Assembly (NCBI GenBank): GCA_963676355.1
Contig: OY781093.1
Span: forward strand, 3,100,001 to 3,164,000
Source of the DNA: JAGLOK01 sp963676355
GTDB lineage: Bacteria > Bacillota > Clostridia > Christensenellales > UMGS416
DNA: 64,000 bases
Reading direction: 5' to 3'
A program made the position numbers and the translations under genes. The notes beneath the pieces are model-generated. The model saw only the letters and a list, made by a program, of their open reading frames with translations. It did no database searches and had not been told where the DNA came from. Every line of letters begins with the position of its first letter. Position 1 is the first letter of the stretch. Positions 25,977 through 35,966 of the stretch are shown here, piece after piece.

Positions 25977-28337
25977 TTATTCTTGTCTGAATAAAAGTAT
26001 ATTTTTTATCTCGAAAGGTTTAAATTCAAGATTTAGCACGTCTTTAATTGCTTTTTTATCCCCTACTTGCTTTTGTATACCGCTGGCTTTGCTCCAATGA
26101 GTAACATATAGCGGTAACGATAAGCTGCACTTCGTATGCTTTTTCCCAGTTGCTTCATATAAGCGAATAAAAATATCTTCTCCCTGATGTCTTAAACCCG
26201 AGACTATAATATTCGATTGATTTGTTGTATAAACAGTCTTTGTGCTTTCGCTATTTCGAGAAACCTTACATAACTCCAATGGGTGGTTAAACATCCTTGC
26301 ATGGTTTATTATTTCGCTATCACAATCTGTCGCATGAGGCATTACCGCATACTCAAAACATTGTTTTCTGCCTTCATTATATGAAAGCGTGCTATCTGTT
26401 TTATATTCCATAGCGACAGACCTGAATAGAGTCAGCATCATAATATCATCATCAACATTATTTGCTGGAATTCCTCGGTTTATCAGAGCAAGCCCATGTT
26501 TTTTCCCACTATAATCGCAGAAATTCTGACAAGGAAACTCAGCCTGTTGCCTACGTTGCATTCCAAATGCTATTTCATGACGTATATCACCGCTTTCTAT
26601 TGCAGTAGGGAATGCGGCACGCAGCCTGTAATTTTTACCCGAGGGTGTAAACTCCGTTTTATACTTAATCACTGGCGTGTGTGAAGAAAAAATAATTTGT
26701 GTTGTTATTGGTATTCTGATTTTCCAGAAATTGAGCTCACACTTCTGTTCGATTATCAATTGATAACTGTTTTCTTCTTTAACATATGCCACAACATTTG
26801 AAGCTTCATGCGTGCGTCTATCCACAATATCATCTTTTGAGCCGCGCAAATATGGATCGCGTTTATTCTGCGTAAGAGAAGCCTCAACTGATCCGCCTGA
26901 TATTGGCCCATCAAAATTAAGCCAAACGTCACCGTAATCCATTTGCATGCTTATAGAGCCGAATCCAATTTCATTGCTGCCCGTAATCTGCAGACCGGAC
27001 TTTTTTTCTATAAGGCTAGTTATAAATCCATTTTCACCTATTTCAGTTTTATAAAACCTATTTTCATATAAGCAAGGGAGTTTTCTTTTTTCATTCTTTG
27101 CTATTTTTTTGCCTTCACTCGGAGTAAATAAACCAAACGGTTCACACTCTACAAAATATTTTTCTCCTTTATACTCATATATCTCTTCTTTTTTTATATC
27201 CAAAGGATTAAATAATGTAATCGTGCCATCCTTGTCTTCCAACTTTTCTTTTTGATGGAAAATCTGCTTTTCCGCTTCACGCATTTGAGCATAGCAATCA
27301 TTTATAGCTCCATCACAGATACTTCCGCAAATAATGTCATGAAATTGTTGCTTTAATAGATTTTCCCAAATTGGTCTTGTGTCAATTATCGGTTTTTGTG
27401 TTATAACCGAAAGTTTTTCTAATGAATGAAGTTTATTGATTAGCCTTCTGATGGTCTGCTTTATCAAAATATTTGTAGTAAATGTACCCTGCTGTGACGT
27501 GTTAAACTCGCCGAGGAAAACCTCTGTATTGTCCCAGTTGACAGCATCCATATGGTCTTTAACCGTAGAAAACCCTATATAATAATCATTATTGTTATAT
27601 TTTGATACAATCTCTGGTGCTGATATCTGCGGATAAGCAAAGTCTCCGCCATTGAATATCAATATATCATCGTCCTCGCCATACTGTCGGATATCTTCAC
27701 AACGTTTAATTAAATCTTCTTCCGAGCTTCCAACAAAGTCCAAGTCCAGAACATTTACTTTTTCTGCTTCATCAGGAAACGACACTCCACTATACCCACG
27801 GGCAAGCCAATGTGTTTTTATCTCAGTTCGATCAATCCCCTGCCAAATAAAATCGTTTTTCATGACATCCCGTCTCATACAACGCCAAAAAATATAATAA
27901 CTATAGCCTGCCTGTCTCATAATCTGAGGAAGCTGCGCATGATGTCCCCAACAATCTGCTATGTAACATACATCAGGATTAATATTAAACTTTTCTGCAA
28001 GCCAGTCTTTGCCTAGCTTTACTTGCATAAACATACTCTCGCCATCAGGCATATTCATGTCTGGAACTGCCCACATCCCAGGAGATATGCATAGCCGTCC
28101 TTGCGCAACATATTTTTTCAGTTTATTTCTGTTTTCAGGGTAACGATTCCAGTATTCCCTCAGTAAAATTACCTGCTCCAATGTAAATGTGTATTCAGGA
28201 TATTTATCCATTATATTAAGTATCTGATGAATATTGTTTATACATTGATTAAGGTATTCTTCTTCTGTTTTAAGGTAGGCTATATCGTAGTGAAAACTTG
28301 GAACTATATTTATTTTTACTCTAGAAATATCCGGCAT
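25977..28337 (-). CDS. GH38-family alpha-mannosidase-like glycosidase (divergent)
   Basis: 786 residues. Catalytic features of GH38 are kept: the zinc His and Asp in SFHYDIAYL, the nucleophile Asp in YIADCWGHHAQLPQI, and the third His in QFHDIICGSICD. The N-terminal 300 residues form the catalytic barrel, followed by a helical bundle and beta domains. The HYDIAYL form in place of HAHIDxxW marks it as a distant branch, so specificity may differ from ordinary alpha-mannosidase. No signal peptide: cytosolic, acting on imported oligosaccharides. Confidence 0.82.
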   Translation of the reverse strand: MPDISRVKINIVPSFHYDIAYLKTEEEYLNQCINNIHQILNIMDKYPEYTFTLEQVILLREYWNRYPENRNKLKKYVAQGRLCISPGMWAVPDMNMPDGESMFMQVKLGKDWLAEKFNINPDVCYIADCWGHHAQLPQIMRQAGYSYYIFWRCMRRDVMKNDFIWQGIDRTEIKTHWLARGYSGVSFPDEAEKVNVLDLDFVGSSEEDLIKRCEDIRQYGEDDDILIFNGGDFAYPQISAPEIVSKYNNNDYYIGFSTVKDHMDAVNWDNTEVFLGEFNTSQQGTFTTNILIKQTIRRLINKLHSLEKLSVITQKPIIDTRPIWENLLKQQFHDIICGSICDGAINDCYAQMREAEKQIFHQKEKLEDKDGTITLFNPLDIKKEEIYEYKGEKYFVECEPFGLFTPSEGKKIAKNEKRKLPCLYENRFYKTEIGENGFITSLIEKKSGLQITGSNEIGFGSISMQMDYGDVWLNFDGPISGGSVEASLTQNKRDPYLRGSKDDIVDRRTHEASNVVAYVKEENSYQLIIEQKCELNFWKIRIPITTQIIFSSHTPVIKYKTEFTPSGKNYRLRAAFPTAIESGDIRHEIAFGMQRRQQAEFPCQNFCDYSGKKHGLALINRGIPANNVDDDIMMLTLFRSVAMEYKTDSTLSYNEGRKQCFEYAVMPHATDCDSEIINHARMFNHPLELCKVSRNSESTKTVYTTNQSNIIVSGLRHQGEDIFIRLYEATGKKHTKCSLSLPLYVTHWSKASGIQKQVGDKKAIKDVLNLEFKPFEIKNILLFRQE

Positions 28338-28409
28338 TTTGCCCCCTTATAGGTTTTGCTTTACTATTTTTCTATTTTGTTCTTTATCATATCAGATGAT
28401 TAACTATAT

Positions 28410-30662
28410 CTATTTTCTAATAAGCTCAACTATATGTTTATCTCCGTCAGTTTTTTTCGATAAAACAACATATCGATTCGGTTCAACAAAACTATATGAT
28501 GACTTTTTAGGCAAATTTATCTCTACAATAACTCTGTTTTTTATTTTTTCCCACCGAACTTTTACATACTCTCCCGACACGGTTCGCACTTTCGATTCAA
28601 CAAAATCAAGCCCTTTAGAAAAATTTGGTGATATAATTACATTCTTGTAACCGGGTGAATCCTCATCTGTTTTTATTCCTGCCAGTGATTTTATAAACCA
28701 TGAAGTGTATGTACCAAACATGGGATGGTTGTCCGACTCAATATATTCGAATCTCTCACACAAGGTTGTTGCACCATTTTTTAGCATAAATCCAAATGAT
28801 GGATATGTTTCTTTGGTCATTATCCCATATGCGATGTCCACATACCCGTATTTAGTAAGCATATCAAGCAGTATAGGCGTGGCGATAATGCCCGTATCCA
28901 AATGCCCATTGCAGTCATTTTCGATGTGCTCCGCCATAGTTTTCGCCACTTTTTGTGCTTGGCCTTCAGGTAATACGCACGCCCAAAGAGCAAGAGCATT
29001 TGCCCCTTGCCTTCCCTTTGAGAAGCAGTTGTTTTCCACGCTATACCAATTATCTTTTATAGCTTGCTTAATATTGTTGTTTAAGTTTTCAAATCTTTCT
29101 GTATCTTTGCCTAAAATACGCACAATTTTTTTCATTAATTCCGCATTGTGTGCATATACACAAGTATTTACATACTCCTCTGATATTTCTGTTTTGCCTG
29201 GTGCACACCAGTCGCCCAGACACCATCCGCCCGGCTCTTCTCGGTGTATTATAAAGTCATCATCTGTACGTGTTTCAAGATATTCCATCCAACGGCACAT
29301 CGGCTCATACATCTCCCGAAGAACACTTAAGTCTCCTGTCTGCAAATAGTATCTCCACGGCACGATAATTATGGCACTTCCCCACGCGGGACCGCCTCCG
29401 CCGCCCATAAACGGAACTGTGTGTGCTACATGTCCAGTTTTTTTGTTTTGCCCGTCTTTCAGATCATCTATCCATTTTCTGATAAAAGAGTACCCATCAA
29501 AGCTCAGCATGAGGGGTTCTGTCACCAGCTGTCCGTCGCCTGTGTATGAAAGCCTTTCCCTGTGTGGACAGTCGCTTGTTATACACCCGTGCAAATTTGC
29601 TCTCTGGGTTACGAGATATAGCTCATAAAGCCTATTTAACAATAGGTTTGAGCATTTGAAGTCGCCTGTTATATCAAGCTTTGTCCCCACAAACTCGGCC
29701 TTTACAGCAATCAAATTCGACTTAGTTATAACCTCAAAATATCTAAAGCCATACCATACAAATTTCTGGGTATAATCTTGCACCGGCTTATCGTTTAATA
29801 TATATTCCATCTCTTGAATCTGGTTGTCTTTTGAGCAAGTTGATTGATAATCGAGACGTAAATCGTCATGGAGTCGCCCTGAGAAACGCGCTTTTACCGT
29901 CTGCCCGATTTTTCCGGATACCGTGATATTAAGCCTTCCCGATATGTTCTGCCCAATATCAAAAATATACCTGTCGCCGTCCTTTTTTAAAAGCTTTGCA
30001 TCATAGCTTTCCTGAATCCTGTCAGTCGGACAATTCTGTTTTTTAAGCTTTCCACCTACACGATTTGCGATTTTAGCCTGACTCCAGCCGTCAAATGTGC
30101 CATCTTTATGACACCAGTCTGGTTCCTCAAGCCTTGAATCATACTTTTCTCCAAAAAATATGTTATTAAAAAATATTGGACTTTCTCGAAAATACCAGTT
30201 TTCATCCTCTGTCATTATGTATTCCGAATCGCCATCTTCATACTTCATCTGTAGGCAAGCTATAGTCTTAGGATATCCATACGACACATTGCCCTCAGCT
30301 TTTCTCAATGTCTGCCTGTAAAAACCATTACCTAACCATATTCCGAGAATATTCTCGCCATGCCCAATAAGGTTTTTCACATCATATTCCAGAAAAAGCA
30401 CCCTGTGACTCACACATTCATAATTCATGGGATAGCGCATATTTTTAAGCTCCCGATTCTCATAATCGGTCTGAGCCGGAATAAGCACATCGTCACTTAC
30501 CTTCCGACCATTTATATAAGCTTCAAAATATCCAAGCCCCGTAACCTGCAAAACAGCTTTTTCTAACTTCTTTTTTAGCTTAAAGCAAGTTTTAATTCTC
30601 GGAGAGGATATATTCTCATCCGCACATATCCACATTGCATCATGTATTGATCTATTGTTCAT
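28410..30662 (-). CDS. GH78-family alpha-L-rhamnosidase
   Basis: About 750 residues. An N-terminal beta-sandwich (GYFEAYINGRKVSDDVLIPAQ) is followed by the (alpha/alpha)6 catalytic barrel with SDCPHRERLSYTGDGQ, the GH78 signature that includes the acid residues, and a C-terminal beta domain (YTSWFIKSLAGI then SGEYVKVRW). It would release L-rhamnose from glycosides or rhamnose-containing glycans. No signal peptide, so it acts inside the cell. The ATG at 30662 overlaps the end of the upstream URO-D gene; a longer reading from 30698 is less likely. Confidence 0.88.
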   Translation of the reverse strand: MNNRSIHDAMWICADENISSPRIKTCFKLKKKLEKAVLQVTGLGYFEAYINGRKVSDDVLIPAQTDYENRELKNMRYPMNYECVSHRVLFLEYDVKNLIGHGENILGIWLGNGFYRQTLRKAEGNVSYGYPKTIACLQMKYEDGDSEYIMTEDENWYFRESPIFFNNIFFGEKYDSRLEEPDWCHKDGTFDGWSQAKIANRVGGKLKKQNCPTDRIQESYDAKLLKKDGDRYIFDIGQNISGRLNITVSGKIGQTVKARFSGRLHDDLRLDYQSTCSKDNQIQEMEYILNDKPVQDYTQKFVWYGFRYFEVITKSNLIAVKAEFVGTKLDITGDFKCSNLLLNRLYELYLVTQRANLHGCITSDCPHRERLSYTGDGQLVTEPLMLSFDGYSFIRKWIDDLKDGQNKKTGHVAHTVPFMGGGGGPAWGSAIIIVPWRYYLQTGDLSVLREMYEPMCRWMEYLETRTDDDFIIHREEPGGWCLGDWCAPGKTEISEEYVNTCVYAHNAELMKKIVRILGKDTERFENLNNNIKQAIKDNWYSVENNCFSKGRQGANALALWACVLPEGQAQKVAKTMAEHIENDCNGHLDTGIIATPILLDMLTKYGYVDIAYGIMTKETYPSFGFMLKNGATTLCERFEYIESDNHPMFGTYTSWFIKSLAGIKTDEDSPGYKNVIISPNFSKGLDFVESKVRTVSGEYVKVRWEKIKNRVIVEINLPKKSSYSFVEPNRYVVLSKKTDGDKHIVELIRK

Positions 30663-31770
30663 TTTCAAACTTTTTATTATATTTATCCACAATTTCACCT
30701 ACTAGCCGAATACGTTCTATATCTCCCGTAGATGATATTTCATCCGATATTCCAAGCACTAGCTTAGGAGCAAAAAGCTCAATTATCTTTTCTGTAGTTT
30801 CTATTAGCTGCTCAACGGGAAAGATGTCATCAAAAAGAACAGCAGGTATTCCATCAAGCAAAAACATTTCATCACCTAAGTGCTCTTTAATATACTCAAT
30901 GGTTACATCTCCCTGTGGTTTTGGTGTAATAGCCTCTATGCCATCTAGCCCGGTTTCCTTCGCGTAAGGAAGAAGAGAATAGGTGTCTCCATCCCAGTGT
31001 GAGCTAGTGAATTTACCTGCAGAACGCAGTTTATCGCAACGTTCAAGGTAATGAGGCAAAACATATTTTTTAAATATATCATCAGTAAGTGTTCCGCAGT
31101 GGACATTGTCCCCAAAGTTTATAATATCCACCGGTGATTGATTAATAACATCTATCAATCGCATATGGCTTTCATGAAGGGCGACAAAGTATTTTCCCAC
31201 CGTCTCCGGAAAATCATACAATGCGAATATGCCATTTTCCATTCCCATTGTGTTTATGTACAAATCCTGCACGCTGACGCGTGGCATAAATAGAGTGGGC
31301 GCACCTATTTCGCAATACTCTTTAAACAGTTCAAGGTATCGCTCGTTGTCAAACTCCCAATTTGTATTTTCATGAACCCATGTATAAACTTTCATATCCT
31401 CTTCAGTTTCAATCCACCATTTCTGTGGCATCCTGCCTGAATTCGAATCATTGCCAACTGTAGCTTCAGTCAGTATCCCTTTCGGTGTTATCATCTTATT
31501 TTGGCGAATCATACCTTTGTCTTCGCGTATTATTTCCAGCGAAGTCGGATACACTGGTTTAAAGCACGAGTTGAATTTATATAGCCTTGCCGAACAGCCT
31601 AAAGATTTGTAGAGCTCCACATAGCTCATGCCTGTATAAGGTTCGGGAAGCTGTCCGCCTCCAAATAGCTTGTCATCTAGCCAACACCCAATTCTTGGCT
31701 GCCATATAATCTTTTTGTTTTGAGGATTCAGACATACTTCCCTATGTAAGTCATGTAGTTTCATATCCAT
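30652..31770 (-). CDS. URO-D superfamily protein (HWDG type)
   Basis: 372 residues, URO-D fold. Visible motifs are DIINFGDNVHCGTL, TSSHWDGDTYSLLPY and LVLGISDEISSTGD. As in the other three members here, the zinc-type H-x-C-G of MtaA is replaced, by HWDG. The N-terminal part is longer and names no known subfamily. It lies 5 bases after another URO-D gene and overlaps the rhamnosidase start, so the three are made together. Its reaction is unknown. Confidence 0.8.
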   Translation of the reverse strand: MDMKLHDLHREVCLNPQNKKIIWQPRIGCWLDDKLFGGGQLPEPYTGMSYVELYKSLGCSARLYKFNSCFKPVYPTSLEIIREDKGMIRQNKMITPKGILTEATVGNDSNSGRMPQKWWIETEEDMKVYTWVHENTNWEFDNERYLELFKEYCEIGAPTLFMPRVSVQDLYINTMGMENGIFALYDFPETVGKYFVALHESHMRLIDVINQSPVDIINFGDNVHCGTLTDDIFKKYVLPHYLERCDKLRSAGKFTSSHWDGDTYSLLPYAKETGLDGIEAITPKPQGDVTIEYIKEHLGDEMFLLDGIPAVLFDDIFPVEQLIETTEKIIELFAPKLVLGISDEISSTGDIERIRLVGEIVDKYNKKFENEQ

Positions 31771-31775
31771 ATTAT

Positions 31776-32747
31776 TTATTCTTCCTTTTTAAAATTGTCG
31801 TAGTTTCCATATTCTTTTAACACTTCCATGATTAATTCATATCTTTCCAGTGACATGCCAGTATATACACAATTTGATGTAGAAAAAATATATCCATACC
31901 CAGGCATTCCATGCTCAAGTGCATATTTAGCTGAATCTATTGTCTCTTCATCAGTTCCTGTCTGCATCAATCCGCAGTTCACATTTCCTATAAGACACAC
32001 TCTATCTCCATACAGCTTCTTTACTTCTGCTATATCCACGCCTCCCTGAGGATCAATGGAATGAAGAGCATGAGGATTACAGTCAACAATCTGATCAATT
32101 ATAGGCATGATATTTCCGTCTGTGTGCTTTATAGTGTAATAGCCCATATCTCTGTATCCTTTAATCAAATCCTTTAGATATGGCGCAATAAACTCCGAAA
32201 ACTGGGCTGGGCTTAGAAAAGGTCCAACATTCAGGCAATAATCAGAACAGAGTGCAAAGCCGTCAAGCAATCCTGTTCCTTTAAGCTTCTCAGCTTCTTT
32301 AAGTCTTGCCTCAAGCCTTCTGCTTGCTTCATCTTTAAGGGCATGCGGATTGTCTACCAGCTGATATGAAAACTCATACATACCGTCCCCATCAGGTATT
32401 TCAAATGTTGAATCGCCATGCATTATAAGAAAAAACTTATCTCCCGACTTTTCTTTTATCACTTCCAAAAGCCTTCGAATTTCAACATCTGATGAAATAG
32501 GAGGATGTACAAATATCGCACTATGACCGTATTCTTCGGCAGTCATTATAAATGTGTCTGCGATGTTTTCTCTGTGCAGGCTTCTTTCACAATCACTCAT
32601 CTGGCTCCATTGATTAAATCTCATGTGACTGGGGTGTATTCTGCCAAACTTCTCCATTGTCAGGTAAAACACTAGCTCAAATGTAGGCACTGTACCGGTT
32701 ATCGGTTGTCTTTCCAGTGCTGCCGTAAACTTCTGCTTTGGTGTCAT
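31776..32747 (-). CDS. URO-D superfamily protein (HTDG type)
   Basis: 323 residues, URO-D fold. IKHTDGNIMPIIDQIV is the metal-site region and GNVNCGLMQTGT and FSTSNCVYTGM are further conserved strand ends, each with a Cys that could take part in metal or substrate binding. GGGAGAG precedes the ATG. Upstream lies the large GH38 gene, downstream the HWDG-type paralogue. No corrinoid protein or other methyltransferase partner is encoded in the window. Confidence 0.82.
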   Translation of the reverse strand: MTPKQKFTAALERQPITGTVPTFELVFYLTMEKFGRIHPSHMRFNQWSQMSDCERSLHRENIADTFIMTAEEYGHSAIFVHPPISSDVEIRRLLEVIKEKSGDKFFLIMHGDSTFEIPDGDGMYEFSYQLVDNPHALKDEASRRLEARLKEAEKLKGTGLLDGFALCSDYCLNVGPFLSPAQFSEFIAPYLKDLIKGYRDMGYYTIKHTDGNIMPIIDQIVDCNPHALHSIDPQGGVDIAEVKKLYGDRVCLIGNVNCGLMQTGTDEETIDSAKYALEHGMPGYGYIFSTSNCVYTGMSLERYELIMEVLKEYGNYDNFKKEE

Positions 32748-32843
32748 TTTCTCTCCCGCTGTAAAAAAACGCCGTTTTCTCTACAAACCGTATAGACATA
32801 GTATCTATAGTTTCCCATTGAAATTTCGTTAGTGTATTGTCAC

Positions 32844-35800
32844 TTAACTTGATTGCACAACTGCTTCTTTTTTATATTCAATAAATATAGATTTAATTTC
32901 AAACGGTTCGAAATCAAGCGTAATAAATCTATCTTCGATGCCAAGTTGTTTGATTTTTTCTTCAAGCATATTTGTTTCAAATGCTTTCGATGGAGTGTAA
33001 CAAAAACCTAGTTTAACGCCGATAGTTTTTGCTTTTTCACACTCATAAAGCCTCAGTATATATCCATCTTCATCTTCGGAAGGTTTTACCGACTCAATTA
33101 TAATATTCGGTCTGTCGGCAACAACAAAAGATTCAATATCATAGCTTCCTTGCACAAGTATTGGCTTATAATTCAATTCATACGCTGGGTATACAACACT
33201 TTCCGCACAAAATACTCCTTTATGCGGCAGCAAAGAATAAGTAAACTCATGCATACCTTCGTCGCCTCTCGGATCGGGATGAGTCCCCGATTTCATTAAT
33301 GTCAAAGTCATTTCAGATCCTTCACATGCCATGCCGTATTTACAGTCATTTAGCAATGAAACACCATAATGAGCATCGGAAATATCGCTCCATTTATGGT
33401 TGCATACATCAGTTTTTGCCGCGTCCCATGATGTATTTGAGTGTGTAGTTCTGTCAACGTGCCCAAACTGCATCTCGTTTTTCACTGTGCTCGACAATAT
33501 ATCCACATCAAAACTTGTCTTTAACAGTTTATGCTTTTCATGCCAATCAACATGTGTTTCAAAATCTATGCGCATATTGTCACTATAAAAAACTATATGC
33601 TGTTTAATTGATGAACCCTGTCCTATATTGTATAGGTTTTCCATCCTAAACTCATACTTGCCAATTGAAACAACCTTGCTTGAAATGAGTTCGACTTCTT
33701 CCTTTTCTTTTAACTTTATGTCAGGATCAATATCCCAGTTATCCCATGATAATGGAACATCCTGTACCATTGAAAAAGTATTGAGAGGCTTATTATCACA
33801 GCGTGCAATCTGTCTTCCGGTATTTTTGTCTATAAGCGACTTTATCGCACGATTTTTGTCAAACACGGCAGTATATAGTGGTGTTTCAAGTTTCATGCCA
33901 TCAAAGTCAAACATGGTTTCACCTACAATATTTTCACTAAAAAGCTCGCAAACAGTGCTGCCCATAGCAGGAACATCCACTTTGAATACACGCTGTTTTT
34001 CGCCTTTGATGTTTATTGTGTCCTGCCCATGCACACCTTTGATGAATTTCCCACTGTCTAGAGTAACATATGCTTTCCTGTCCCAACCGAGAGAATTAAA
34101 AACAGTAACAGATTCCGTCTTTTCGCTGACGGAGGAAATAAGTTTTATCGTTTCTTCTTTCGCCTTTTCAATTGCTTCATAATTTTCACATACAGCTATA
34201 TCGTAAACTTCTGGTATACACGTGCCAGGAAGAATATCGTGGAACTGATTTTTTAGTAATATTTCCCACAAAGCGTTTATCTTTTCTTTGTCTGTTTTCT
34301 CGAACCCGCTGTTATGCTGCAGTACAGATATTAATTCGTATTCTCGAAGAGCAATTTCCAAAAGCCTGTTGCTCCTTTTAATATCATGTATAGATGTCAG
34401 CGTGCCGCGATGAAGTTCAAGATATAATTCACCAACCCATTTCGGTAGATTTTCACGCTTTTTATCAAGTTTATGCATAAATCTCGACACCGTTGTATGC
34501 GATGAAACAGGATTGTTTGCTGCATTTGCCCGCTTTGCCATCTCTAACATCTGATACTGTGGTCCGCCACCTCCATCGCCGTACCCGTATGATATCAACT
34601 TCATATCGCTTGCATGCTTGTCAGAAAGCCCATTGAAGTTGCTCGAAACTTCCTTCACATCAGGCCAACAATCCATACGATTTAGATGCACAAGCACTTC
34701 AGTACCGTCCTGCCCTTGCCAAACAAAGCTGTCATGCGGAAACTTATTGCTTTCATTCCACTCCATCTTTGTTGTCAGAAAGTATCTTACATTGCAGCCT
34801 TTCATTATCTGAGGTATGGCAGCAGAGTATCCAAATGTATCAGGCAGCCAAAATGCATCCGAGGTATAGCCAAACTCTTTTTTTGTAAAACGCTGTCCCC
34901 ACAAAAACTGACGTATCATGGCCTCGCCGCCTGTTATGTTACAATCACATTCTACCCACACAGCACCATTAGGTTCGTATCGACCTTCAGCTATGCGTTT
35001 TTTCATGTCAGAAAACACATCAGGGTAAAGTTCTTTCATCCATGCGCTGTGCAAAGATGAGGATTGAATAAAAGTATATTCGTCATATTGCTCCATAAGA
35101 GAGAGCGCATTAGACAGAGTACGTGCGCTTTTTCTTTTGGTCTCCTCCACCGTCCATAGCCATGCCGTATCAAGATGCGCATGGCCGATAAGCCCAACCT
35201 CGCCATACCCTGTTGGCTGTTCTTGTAAAAAAGCTGATATTACAGAGTTGGCCTTTTTCATCTGTTCACGCCATATTTCATCATCAGTATCTGCTGGATA
35301 TTGGTTGACTTCTTTATACATGTTCATCATACATGTGAGAGCCTTTCCTTTTTGTGCGCTATTGTCTTCGGATATCAAGTATATCTGATTGAGTGTTTTT
35401 AGGTTAAACACAAAATCAGCAACACTCTCATCAATAGCACATAACGAAACCCCTTTATATGTGCGAATATAATCTTCATCGTCCATATTACTTAAGCCAT
35501 AGTTATCATATGGTTCCCACCCAAGGCAAGGAGTACCAGCATAACACTCTATATCGATGTTATATTCTCTCTTTTGTCCATTGTTTTCAGGAAGAAACAC
35601 GATTGAGTGGTTCCCACCATGCACCGATCCGTCTTTATTGAAAAGCCCTTTAGGCTTATTATCTACAAACACAAGACACTCAAAAGCATCAATAGCCGAG
35701 CACAGCACAAGCTTTCTGTCTTTTGCTTCTCGGGGGATTGTCACTTTTCCTTTAAGCCACATCGTTTCAAATGGACCGCCCCATCTGTCCCCTGGTTTTA

Positions 35801-35966
35801 TGTCTTTCAAATCAACATTTTCAGGAGGCTTGCGCAAATGCTCCTTCGTATCAAACCTTTTCACATCAATGTCACAAATCTTTTCAAACATCAAAGCAAG
35901 ATATGGCTTTTCAAGTTTTTTTACCTTAAGAACGAGTTTTTCTATCTGTTTTTTTTCGAACATCAT
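32844..35966 (-). CDS. GH38 alpha-mannosidase, long form
   Basis: About 1040 residues, the length of the common bacterial/vacuolar-type GH38 enzymes. An N-terminal beta domain (about 1-230) precedes the catalytic part with LIGHAHLDTAWLW (zinc His and Asp), FWLPDTFGYSAAIPQIM (nucleophile Asp) and QFHDILPGTC (zinc His). GYGDGGGGP is also typical. The C-terminal half is beta-rich and ends with the usual LDFEPFEIKSI. No signal peptide. The ATG at 35966 overlaps the upstream TGA (ATGA) and follows GGTGGAG. Confidence 0.93.
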   Translation of the reverse strand: MMFEKKQIEKLVLKVKKLEKPYLALMFEKICDIDVKRFDTKEHLRKPPENVDLKDIKPGDRWGGPFETMWLKGKVTIPREAKDRKLVLCSAIDAFECLVFVDNKPKGLFNKDGSVHGGNHSIVFLPENNGQKREYNIDIECYAGTPCLGWEPYDNYGLSNMDDEDYIRTYKGVSLCAIDESVADFVFNLKTLNQIYLISEDNSAQKGKALTCMMNMYKEVNQYPADTDDEIWREQMKKANSVISAFLQEQPTGYGEVGLIGHAHLDTAWLWTVEETKRKSARTLSNALSLMEQYDEYTFIQSSSLHSAWMKELYPDVFSDMKKRIAEGRYEPNGAVWVECDCNITGGEAMIRQFLWGQRFTKKEFGYTSDAFWLPDTFGYSAAIPQIMKGCNVRYFLTTKMEWNESNKFPHDSFVWQGQDGTEVLVHLNRMDCWPDVKEVSSNFNGLSDKHASDMKLISYGYGDGGGGPQYQMLEMAKRANAANNPVSSHTTVSRFMHKLDKKRENLPKWVGELYLELHRGTLTSIHDIKRSNRLLEIALREYELISVLQHNSGFEKTDKEKINALWEILLKNQFHDILPGTCIPEVYDIAVCENYEAIEKAKEETIKLISSVSEKTESVTVFNSLGWDRKAYVTLDSGKFIKGVHGQDTINIKGEKQRVFKVDVPAMGSTVCELFSENIVGETMFDFDGMKLETPLYTAVFDKNRAIKSLIDKNTGRQIARCDNKPLNTFSMVQDVPLSWDNWDIDPDIKLKEKEEVELISSKVVSIGKYEFRMENLYNIGQGSSIKQHIVFYSDNMRIDFETHVDWHEKHKLLKTSFDVDILSSTVKNEMQFGHVDRTTHSNTSWDAAKTDVCNHKWSDISDAHYGVSLLNDCKYGMACEGSEMTLTLMKSGTHPDPRGDEGMHEFTYSLLPHKGVFCAESVVYPAYELNYKPILVQGSYDIESFVVADRPNIIIESVKPSEDEDGYILRLYECEKAKTIGVKLGFCYTPSKAFETNMLEEKIKQLGIEDRFITLDFEPFEIKSIFIEYKKEAVVQSS